Assembly (NCBI GenBank): GCA_928724745.1
Contig: CAKMXJ010000032.1
Coordinates: 1-64,000, forward strand
From: Anthracocystis setariae
Lineage: Eukaryota > Basidiomycota > Ustilaginomycetes > Ustilaginales > Ustilaginaceae
Length of the DNA: 64,000 nucleotides
Direction: 5' to 3'
Below, piece by piece: positions 41,299 to 49,579 of this stretch. How positions within the stretch are numbered: position 1 is the stretch's first letter; each line of letters begins with the position of its first letter. A program made the translations under genes and the position numbers. The notes beneath the pieces are model-generated. The model saw only the letters and a list, made by a program, of their open reading frames with translations. It made no database searches and was not told the DNA's origin.

Positions 41299-42080
41299 TA
41301 AGTGCAACTTCGAGGATTTGGGTTTTGGAATTCACCACCGCACAGCCAGCCAGTGTGCGCCAACCACTTGGACCCTGAATTCCAGCATGGCTGTGGTTTT
41401 CGGCTGGAACCTAAGCACAGCATTTCTAAATAACAAGAAGGACTGTGATGAGGGCGGCGTATTGTAAGACAGTAGTCGCGATCCAGACGTAACTGCATTG
41501 GTCTCCGACTATTTTTGTCTGCGGTCGTTCAAACAGCACGCTGAAGGGTAGTACTATACTGTGCTGTGCTGTGCTGTACTGTGCTGTACAGTTAAAAAAA
41601 AGTGCAATTTCCGACACTACTTTCTGTTGTGTATGTGACGTGCGGAATTTAAGATTAGATGCAAGTGGGTGATGAGTCGAATGTTGGGATGACGTCGGTT
41701 CGTCCACGTTTAGTGTACTATAGCAGCTTGCAGCTCCTGTGCTGCTGTTGCTGCTGCTCGCGGTGATTGACCCATTTCGCCCTTCTTTGAACAGGAACAC
41801 GAACAACCACAACGTCAGAACAGTCATACCAAACCGTATCGGTCTACGGCGGCGCGACTGACTCACAGCTGCAGCATCCCCTTCTCCACTGACGAGGCAA
41901 TGCAAAAGAGAGAGAGAGAGAGAGTGAACCTTGAATCGCTACCTTCTTGGGCGCTTCCTGTGGAGATGTGTGTGTGTGTGTGTGGTGTCTCGGCCTCAGT
42001 GAGCCGTTTGTGTGCCTTGCTTGGGCTGTGAGGACGCCTTTCCGTATTTGTCCCACTTTGACCTCCTCGCTTGACAAACC

Positions 42081-42087
42081 TATATAA
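42081..42087 (+). promoter_or_regulatory. TATA box of PMP3
   Basis: TATATAA lies 111-117 bp upstream of the PMP3 start, followed by a CT-rich stretch up to the leader, typical of highly expressed fungal genes. Confidence 0.55.
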
Positions 42088-42197
42088 TCACCTCTTCTCC
42101 CCCACTTCGTCACCATACCCAGGTCCTCTTCTCACCATCCCCGGCTCAGCCTTCCATCTTTCTTACGTTAACACACACAACAACAAAATCATTCAAG

Positions 42198-42498
42198 ATG
42201 CCATTCACCTGCTCCGACATCATCAAGCTTATCCTCGCCTTCTTCCTTCCACCTCTTGGTGTCTTCCTCGAGCGCGGTTGCAATGTGTAAGTATAGCATT
42301 GTTGTACCTCACTCCGTTCCCGATGCATCGAATGTTGTCCACTGACATCTTCCATTTTACCACCCTCTGCTCCTTGTGCACCGACGCACCAAACTACCTC
42401 TTTTCGACAACAGTGACTTTTGGATTAACGTCATCTTGACGATCCTCGGTTGGATCCCCGGTATCATCCACGCCATCTACATCATCTTCAAGTATTGA
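42198..42498 (+). CDS. PMP3: Plasma membrane proteolipid 3, PMP3 (UPF0057)
   Basis: This is a small gene of two exons, 42198-42286 and 42414-42498, with a 127-nt intron (GTAAGT to CAACAG). It encodes 57 residues, the usual family length. The protein starts MPFTCSDIIKLILAFFLPPL and continues with GVFLERGC. Exon 2 gives DFWINVILTILGWIPGIIHA and ends in IYIIFKY. These are the two membrane segments and conserved loop of PMP3/RCI2 proteins. In yeast PMP3 is a plasma-membrane proteolipid that affects membrane potential and salt tolerance. Reading through the intron would stop at once (GTG TAA), so splicing is needed. Confidence 0.95.
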
Positions 42499-42894
42499 TC
42501 GACCACAAAAGATGAACCAACCGCGTTTCCTCCTACGTTGCTACAAACACGCCAACAGCGACACATCCATCCAACCAGCAGCATCGATGCAAGTCTGACT
42601 TGCTTCTAGGATAACCCGCTCCGTGTTCGTGGCCGAACATCTTCCCTCCGCCGACACGTTGCTGAATCTGTTTGTCTCGATAACCTCGCACACCCACTCC
42701 AGCATTTGATACCATTGACTTCTACCATCTTCGTTCTCTGCGTGTGCCGCCTGTGACTGCAAGCTCTTGGATTCGCACCTTATCTCAACTAGATGTGTGA
42801 GGTCAGGCACCACGGACTCGCCCCTGACATTTCACACACTCGATGCGATGAATCCTTTGGATTCCAGGAGGAGTCGGGTTGTTGAAGCAATACA
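42499..42894. other. Convergent intergenic gap
   Basis: This is 3' flanking DNA of PMP3 (+) and the acetyltransferase (-). Nothing recognisable is seen. Confidence 0.45.
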
Positions 42895-43734
42895 TCAGAC
42901 AGCGCCTCGGGTTCCATCTTGGGAATGCGTGGGAAGTGGTGTCGGCTCAACCGAGCTTGCCTTCTGGACCGTTGCCGTAAAATCTTTGAAAATGATATAA
43001 GCGTCGGTGAACTCTTCCCTCCCATCCTCCGTTTTCAACAATCCAGCCATCGGTAACCTTCCGACAATCGTGAAACCAAGCCGCTGCCAGATCTTGACAC
43101 TGGCCACATTGTTGACATAGACCAAGTTGAAGACCGAGCCTCTGTACCCAGCCTTTGGCGCAAAGTGGAGGAAAGATCGCCCCAACACACCTCCCAAGCC
43201 CAGCCCACGACCTGAAGGTGGAACGACGAAGCCAGCATTGCACAGATGCGAAGAGCGTCCTGGGTAGTTGGGCTTGATGTAGTAGAAGCCTGCTACATGC
43301 TTTTCATAATCCGACGAAGCTAGATCGGGGAGCAGAGCTACATCGTCTAATTCAAGTCCATCCTCAGGAATCGACGCAGTGGCGGCATTGGCCAGCTGTT
43401 GCGAGGAAAGGAAGAAGGCAACGAGCAGATCGTAGCCCAAGAAGTATCCTTCGAACTCGGCCAAGTCCATGGGTCCACGTTGAGGGTAAGTGACACCGCG
43501 CTCTAGCTCGGCATTGAAGACTTTGGCCAAGTACTCGACGAGCCGCTTGGGTGGTCGCAATGCCGTCTTACCCTCTTTAGTGTAGCTTGCTTGTTCAACA
43601 CCCTCGGAGTTCAAGGGGACGATCACGACGCCTTGACGCTCGAGAGTTTGCGCTCGCTGCGGAAGAGTGTAGAGGCGGGGTCGAAGCGAACTTGGGTCGG
43701 ACCCTGTCGGCCGTGGGACATGACCATATGCCAT
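42895..43734 (-). CDS. GNAT-family N-acetyltransferase, Mpr1-like
   Basis: The protein has 279 residues in one exon. The core has HVAGFYYIKPNYPGRSSHLC, then NAGFVVPPSGRGLGLGGVLG, which is the acetyl-CoA pyrophosphate loop (Q/R-x2-G-x-G type). SVFNLVYVNNVASVKIWQRL and GFTIVGRLPMAG follow. These are motifs A and B of GNAT enzymes and resemble yeast Mpr1, which N-acetylates toxic proline analogues and lowers oxidative stress. A longer N terminus (about 95 residues) with a YPQRGPMDLAEFEGYFLGYD segment is also shared in style with that group. The substrate is not established. Confidence 0.78.
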   Translation of the reverse strand: MAYGHVPRPTGSDPSSLRPRLYTLPQRAQTLERQGVVIVPLNSEGVEQASYTKEGKTALRPPKRLVEYLAKVFNAELERGVTYPQRGPMDLAEFEGYFLGYDLLVAFFLSSQQLANAATASIPEDGLELDDVALLPDLASSDYEKHVAGFYYIKPNYPGRSSHLCNAGFVVPPSGRGLGLGGVLGRSFLHFAPKAGYRGSVFNLVYVNNVASVKIWQRLGFTIVGRLPMAGLLKTEDGREEFTDAYIIFKDFTATVQKASSVEPTPLPTHSQDGTRGAV

Positions 43735-44554
43735 CGTGTTTGGGACGATTTCTTGGGTATATGGAGACGTGAGGCGCGACGAAAGTTGAGCAGGCGCTGT
43801 CGTGGGTGTTGTCTATTGTTCCTGGATCGCTGTGGAGGAAATGGGTATGGTTGTATCTCGTTGCGACTGGAGATTTCGAGCCATGCATGGTCTGTGCCAC
43901 CATACTCAACGAGGCGTTGCCCCGGCTTTCTTTCGATTTCCATCTACCCGATCCCGCAATCACCCCGATCAAGGATTTGCCCGTTCGCCCTTTGCTTCAA
44001 TCACCGCACCGAACGTCACGTCATCAGAAACTTGCCAAAACACCGAAACGGACCATAATCTTCTCCGTTTTCCACCCTTTTCAAAGCGGTGCGAGCACCG
44101 TTACGGGCCGCTTCCTCGCATCTCTCTGCGAAAATTGGAAGAACTGAAGCGCACGCTGCAACGTTGTCGTGGGGGTACCGGTCGATGATACAGAAAATGA
44201 TGCCAAACCAAGCGACTAGGTTTGTTGACAGTCGGATCATGCACATGAGATCGTTCATGCAGACGGTTCGGCAATGCAAACTTTGACTGCCTTGTCAGTG
44301 GCCAGCGTTGCAGCCAGACTTTCGAAGTTGCTGTAGGACGCGCTCTCATCCAACCCGTTCGGCCACTTTCCACGGCCAGAGCCGGCCGCCAGTTTCTGTC
44401 TCCTGCCGATCCTTGCAATGATGTCAAGACGAACTACGCTCTGCAGAGCGCAACCTTAAGTCCGAACTGGCCCTCCACCTACAGTATATAATGTCGCTCC
44501 TTCCCCGTTCGTTCGACATTGTTCCTATCCATCCGCATCCGCTATAGACTCACC
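43735..44554. other. Divergent intergenic region
   Basis: Promoters of the acetyltransferase (-) and the flavin oxidoreductase (+) must be here. Apart from the TATA box at 44485 no element stands out and no gene is supported. Confidence 0.45.
44485..44492 (+). promoter_or_regulatory. TATA box of the flavin oxidoreductase gene
   Basis: TATATAAT lies 63-70 bp upstream of ATG 44555. The open frame extends upstream to 44519, but the TATA position favours 44555 as start. Confidence 0.5.
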
Positions 44555-45817
44555 ATGTCGCACCTCGAGATACTCAAGAAGCCCGTCGTCTTCTCCAACG
44601 GCGTTTCGGCGCCAAATGCCACGCTCAAGAGTGCTATGACCGAGCGTCTTTGCACCTGGTCCGACACCGACTTCAAGAAGCGTGGCTGGCCTACACCCGA
44701 GTACATCAACCTTTACAAGGCTTGGGGTGAGGGCGAGATCGGCACCATCATCCTCGGTAACATTCCGTGCGACGCTCGTTATCCCGAAGCCAAGAAGAAC
44801 GCCTGTATCGACCCCGAGATCGCCTCGCACGAAGAGTACGTCAAGGCCTACAAACCTGTCATCGATGCCGCCAAGGCGCATGGCTCGCTCGTCATCGCCC
44901 AGGTCACACACGCTGGTCGTCAGACCTCGGAAGAGGTGGCACCCACCCCTGTCTCTTCCTCCGATGTTCAATGCCCTCCTGGCATGGGTATGACTTTCGG
45001 CAAGCCCCGACCCCTTACCGTCGATGAGATCCATGACATTGCCCGTCGCTTCGGTTTCGCCGCTAAAGTGCTTTACGAAACCCAATGCGACGGCATTGAG
45101 CTTCACGCTGCCCACGGTTACCTCCTCTCGCAATTCCTCTCCCCTCGTGTCAACAAGCGCACCGACCAGTACGGTGGAGACCTCCAAGGCCGCTCGCGCA
45201 TTGTGTTCGAAATCATCGAGTCCATTCGCAAGGCGGTCCCCGACCCCAAGTTCATCATCTCGATCAAGATCAACTCGGCCGACTTTGCCGATGGCGGCTT
45301 CAGCCCCGAAGAGTCTTTCGAGATGTCCAAGAAGCTCGAAGCTGCTGGTGTTGACCTGATCGAACTCTCCGGCGGTACCTACGAGAGCAGTGGCTTCGAA
45401 CACAAGAAGGAGTCCACCAAGGCGCGGGAATCTTTCTTCATCGAGTTTGCCGAACGCATCCGTCCCAACCTTACCAAGGCCAAACTCGCTGTCACCGGCG
45501 GCTTCCGTTCATCCAAAGCGATGGCCAAGGCGCTCGAGGAGAAGTCGTGCGACATCGTAGGTCTCGCTAGGCCACTGTGCGGTGAGCCGTACCTCTGCAA
45601 GGATCTGCTCAGTGGCAAGGCTGAAAAAGCCAGGGAGTTCCATCCTGATTTGCCTGCTCAGATCCAGATCGGTGCCTGTGTCGTGCAGATCAACCAAGTC
45701 GGTCACGGTCAGACTCCTTACGACACCTCCACGTCGGAGGGCGCCAAGGCTGCAGCCGCTGCGGTGATGAACCAGCGTCAACCTGAGCACGGCGGTGAGA
45801 AAGACCAGAAGCTCTGA
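44555..45817 (+). CDS. NADH:flavin oxidoreductase, Old Yellow Enzyme family
   Basis: The protein has 420 residues and starts MSHLEILKKPVVFSNGVSAP. FMN-barrel motifs are in order: LKSAMTERL, GNIPCD, IAQVTHAGRQ, the substrate-binding His pair in ELHAAHGYLLSQFLSPRVNK followed by RTDQYGG, SIKINSADF, and the phosphate site (LAVTGGFRSS, IVGLARPL). The family reduces activated C=C bonds with NAD(P)H. HAAHGYL with an early Cys (LCTWSD) suggests the bacterial-like class rather than classical yeast OYE. The physiological substrate is unknown. The Ala/Gln-rich tail is not conserved in the fold. Confidence 0.9.
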   Translation: MSHLEILKKPVVFSNGVSAPNATLKSAMTERLCTWSDTDFKKRGWPTPEYINLYKAWGEGEIGTIILGNIPCDARYPEAKKNACIDPEIASHEEYVKAYKPVIDAAKAHGSLVIAQVTHAGRQTSEEVAPTPVSSSDVQCPPGMGMTFGKPRPLTVDEIHDIARRFGFAAKVLYETQCDGIELHAAHGYLLSQFLSPRVNKRTDQYGGDLQGRSRIVFEIIESIRKAVPDPKFIISIKINSADFADGGFSPEESFEMSKKLEAAGVDLIELSGGTYESSGFEHKKESTKARESFFIEFAERIRPNLTKAKLAVTGGFRSSKAMAKALEEKSCDIVGLARPLCGEPYLCKDLLSGKAEKAREFHPDLPAQIQIGACVVQINQVGHGQTPYDTSTSEGAKAAAAAVMNQRQPEHGGEKDQKL

Positions 45818-45939
45818 TCGAAACTTCACCTAAATAGATACATAGATTCAAGACGTCCCACGCTCCATCTGACTGCAATTTGTAATGCACATCTGAATCA
45901 CACCTTTTCTACCACTGCCAGTACCTACGTCTGCCATCC

Positions 45940-47476
45940 CTACTCATGAGGGAGAGGTACACGTAAACACAGAGCAGCGTTGATGAATGAAGTCGAGTTA
46001 CATTGACAGCGAGGTGATTTTTCTTGTCGGTGTCGAGCGAAAGTACAGCAAGTGCGCAAGTTCAATTTGCCAGCCGGGGAAAGCAGATGGGCTCGCTGCA
46101 AAGCCTGGATACGAAGAGACTTTTGCCGAGCGTTTGCCACCTTGGGTGGGTTCTGCCGAGGTGGAAAGACGGTCCCAGATCGAGTAACATCCGCCAACTG
46201 CTGAACGGAGAGCATGAGACTGATGCAAGCTTTGCGTGTTTCGTCCCACATCTTCTGCGTAGTGTGAAAAGGCGAAAGACGGATGATGCTCGTCTTTTGA
46301 TGACAATCTTTCAGAAGGTCTCGTAGTCGTGTGATCGCGTCGTTTGCTGGTTGTGGCAATGATGCCTTCAAGCTACGAAACCGGTCTGACTCTTTCAGCA
46401 AGTGCTTTGCAGATGCGCGGAACATCTCCAGCAATGGCCAGGATGGAAAGTGCAAGACCTGGCAACATTTCGCCGCCGTGGCTTCAGCGTCGAACATAAG
46501 CCTTCGAAAATCTGCGTCGATACTCTGCAAGGCTTTGGCTTTTGCGAGAACCACGGCATGGGGAGATGGCTGCTCGATACGAGGTGGTACCGAGGCCACG
46601 GCCGTGACGACAATCAGCGGTACAGCTACATTCGGGAGTGCTGCAGATGGCTTGGCGCTGATGGCGTCTTCCACCACCTCAATCTTTCGATGATGTGGTA
46701 AGGTCTGCTCACGACGCTGCCTGCTGCGAGCCTTCAGGAACCTCTCAAAGAGCTGTCTGCAACTTTGACAGACACCGCAGCACCCATGCAGAACAGCAGC
46801 AAGCTTCTCTGGTTTCACACTGGAGAACATGGCTGTCTTACACTGACGGTCACGGCTCAAAGAGTGGCGCTTTCGGCCGTACAACATGCGAATGCGTCTC
46901 ATGAGTCTAGTGCAGCCGGGGACCTGGTGCGGTAGGCAGGGCGCATTGGCCCCGAATCGTTGGCGCTTCTTTTGCTTGTGCCTCAAGGCTAGAGCAGCGA
47001 TCCTTTTGTTGTGCCGTCCCAGTTGCTTCTCCCGCTGAAATACAAAGGTCCATCAGGTAGAAAAAAGAAGAGGGATCGTCCTCCGGCCTGATGTATGCAT
47101 TGCAAAAATCAGCGCTGAAAGAGCCGCCGTCAGTGGCTTGCACCTCCAGCGGATTCCTTCCTGCTGACTTGTCCGTGTACATCGTGTCTTCGGTGAACCT
47201 AACCCGCTGTGCGGCGAGTCTTTGTGGTGGCGCGTTGGTGGACTGTTTCAAATTGCCGCGGTGGGCGCAACTGGACCTGTCCAATCTAGCCGTGTCAGGT
47301 TCGGGTGAGATTCTTGCTGGATTCGCGACTACGGTTGCAGGTTCGAGCTGGGTGAAGGGCTTGGGTCGGAGCGGCGAACCTGACGCTCGGAATGTCAGCG
47401 GATCCGGCGATGGGTCAGAGAAGCAGAGGCAGTCATCGACCTGGCTGATCTTGATTTCGAGATCCCGTTGAGGCAT
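45940..47476 (-). CDS. Hypothetical two-exon gene, basic protein
   Basis: My model has exons 47476-47144 and 47034-45940 with a 109-nt phase-0 intron (GTGCAA to TTTGTATTTCAG, with a pyrimidine tract before it), giving 475 residues from MPQRDLEIKISQ. An upstream ATG at 47569 is possible but adds a polyproline run. Without splicing the first frame ends near 46907, and the second would start at 46986. Exon 2 begins with a strongly basic segment (REKQLGRHNKRIAALALRHK), has a Cys-rich spot (LHGCCGVCQSCRQLFERFLK) and several predicted helices. No family is recognised. The CxxC pair might bind metal. The gene may be restricted to smuts. The weak GTGCAA donor is the least certain part. Confidence 0.5.
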
Positions 47477-47569
47477 GATGGCTTTGAGGGGCGAGTGATA
47501 CAGGGCAGGAGGAGGAGGAGGAGGAGGCAAAGAAAGGGAACTATCCGAGACATGTACTGTCCGCCTCAC

Positions 47570-47622
47570 TTTTTACTTGCACGATGGAGATCAAAATGAT
47601 CGAGGGGTGACAATCAAGCGTG

Positions 47623-47709
<87 letters not shown>

Positions 47710-48665
47710 CGCAAGACTCCTAGGATGCAACGCAAGACTCCTAGGATGCAACAAAAGGCTGGGCGCTTGGACTCTTTGTCTTGCATCCGTCGAGAAAGAA
47801 CCGTTCAGTCAATCTTTTGCTGACTAAGTCTGCACATGAATCCGATGCTTCGATGTCATGAGATTGGATCAGGACATTGACAACAAATGAAGAAAGTCAT
47901 TGTCGGCGACCTGGCATGCTCTGAAATGAAATTCAAGCTCCAATCAAAGAGCGTCTTGCAGGCAACAACGGCGGGGTTACTATTCCATCGGTCCTCGCAC
48001 TCGGCCCACGGTTCATCTCAAAGAAAGTACCTTTGCTATCTCTAAGTCGGGCAGATGCGTTTAGGGTAAGTTGCTGGCTCCAGTGCGATCCATTCAACTG
48101 GTTTTTTATGGCTTGGCTTGCTTTGTGCTTAGAAGAATTCCTTGCCATTGCCTATCATTCCGCATCTCAGGTGCACACTGCGGCATCAAAAGATCAGCAG
48201 CTACTGACAATCCTGCTCATGTTCTTTACTAAGGCCGGATGGTGCTAGCAATGAATTTCATGGGCCGATTACGTGTGACCCTAGCCGGGCAACCATCAGG
48301 TTTGCAGAGACAGGCCGAGAGCCAGTTTTGGAAAAAGTGGATCTAGAAGCATTCTACTCATCCAGCTCGACTGATCACAGTCTCGAGGTGGACTCAGCTT
48401 ACACAGCATATACTGCGAATCAACCTGTTGGACGAGCGCTTTATGTGTGTCACCATGTGTACTTCGAGCGTTGGCCAGAATTAATTTGAAATTTGACAGA
48501 TCCGCGGTTGCGTCTGTGGCTCGACTGTGACAGCAGCTGACGTGAATCAAATTCCGCAGCCTCCACCCATGAATTTTCACAGAAACGCCCTTTCGTCGCT
48601 CATCCGTTGCTCTCCATCACCACCACCACCACCACCGCCACCCTCCAACCTCCCCATTCTCAAGC
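47570..48665. other. Intergenic region with CA microsatellite
   Basis: Apart from the CA array and a 21-bp duplication next to it, nothing is recognised. A (CAC)n run lies just before the next gene at about 48617-48637. Confidence 0.5.
47625..47750. repeat. (CA)n microsatellite plus tandem 21-mer
   Basis: There are 42 CA units at 47625-47708, followed by two exact copies of a 21-bp unit (ACGCAAGACTCCTAGGATGC plus A) at 47709-47729 and 47730-47750. Confidence 0.95.
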
Positions 48666-49523
48666 ATGCTCGCCGCTGAATCCCCCTTTGACCTCGGCGA
48701 CGCCTCGTCTGCGGCAGAGCAACTCCTCACAAACGCCGATGCAGACGCGCTGGCAGGTCTATTGGATGAGCCAGTGGACGAGCGTCTCAAAGTCTATGCT
48801 TTCTTCCTCGGCAGTGACGAGAGGCGCACCAACGCTCTCACTTCGTCCAAGATTCCTCAGCCTCTGTTCCCGCTCTGTCTCGTGCTTCGCTACCTGATCC
48901 TCAAAGAGCAGCATAGGCTGGGCGAGTCTAGCGTCCGCTTCAACTGGTCGCTCAAGCAAGTTCACGCCGCCGTCGCTTCCGCCTATCTCGCCTACACCAT
49001 CCATGAAACACTCAAAGCCGACCCTACCCTCGACGCTCTCCCGTCTCATCTCTCCTACCCTGCCACTCTCAGTATAGAGCCAACTACAAGGGACATTCAC
49101 CTCCAATCTAGCATCCAACTCACCCTCCACTCTGCCTATCAACTCGCACAGGCGTTGCTCCTCTGCCCAAAGCCCTTCTCAGCACCACCGAGCGCTCTCG
49201 TCCTCGGCTCGCTCTTCCATACCATCGCCCAATCCACAGACGAGACCACGCGTGACTCTATCGCTTCGACTGGCTCGGAGATCGAAAATGCAATGATGGA
49301 TTGGATTCTCCACGACACAGAACAACATCTCGCGATCGATGTAGAAGCGCTAAGAAAGGCAAAGAGGGACCGAAAGAAGGAGGAGAAGAAGCAACAGAAT
49401 GCGGCTGCGGAAGCGGAAAAGAAGAAGGCGGCCATGGCTAAGCAAATTGCCGTGCGCTCCGGCTTTGGGCTACTGCAGCTCGATGTCGAAGACGGCGAGG
49501 AAGAAGAGAGCGAGGAGGAGTAA
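48666..49523 (+). CDS. Hypothetical helical protein with acidic tail
   Basis: The protein has 285 residues in one exon. The N-terminal 200 residues look like a helical fold (KVYAFFLGSDERRTN, FPLCLVLRYLILKEQHRLGE, QVHAAVASAYLAYTIHETLK). Next come a coiled, charged stretch (RKAKRDRKKEEKKQQNAAAE, AEKKKAAMAKQ), a hydrophobic GFGLLQLDVE motif and a glutamate-rich end. I do not recognise the family. The PLFPLCLVLRYLI segment is faintly like the C-terminal helices of Asteroid/MKT1-type proteins, but this is not enough for a call. Only 56 bp separate it from the convergent GH92 gene. Confidence 0.65.
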   Translation: MLAAESPFDLGDASSAAEQLLTNADADALAGLLDEPVDERLKVYAFFLGSDERRTNALTSSKIPQPLFPLCLVLRYLILKEQHRLGESSVRFNWSLKQVHAAVASAYLAYTIHETLKADPTLDALPSHLSYPATLSIEPTTRDIHLQSSIQLTLHSAYQLAQALLLCPKPFSAPPSALVLGSLFHTIAQSTDETTRDSIASTGSEIENAMMDWILHDTEQHLAIDVEALRKAKRDRKKEEKKQQNAAAEAEKKKAAMAKQIAVRSGFGLLQLDVEDGEEEESEEE

Positions 49524-49579
49524 ATAAAAATGACCTTACAACCATAGTGCTCAAAGGCGCGGCAGGACGTCTACGAGTT

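Larger units (their letters stand above)
40520..42197. other. Long intergenic region
   Basis: No supported gene is seen. It holds an A/T-rich stretch near 40730-40790, the (TAG)n array, a CTGTGCTGTACTGT-rich spot near 41560-41590, short GA and GT runs near 41910 and 41970, and the PMP3 promoter at its right end. Confidence 0.5.

Noticed and set aside
41426..42116. Two minus-strand frames (159 and 90 codons) upstream of PMP3
   Set aside because: They contain simple-repeat translations (GA, GT, CTGTGCTGTA) and no motif, and they overlap the probable PMP3 promoter.
44525..45403. Minus-strand frame of 292 codons opposite the flavin oxidoreductase
   Set aside because: It is a mirror frame of a gene with strong family motifs.
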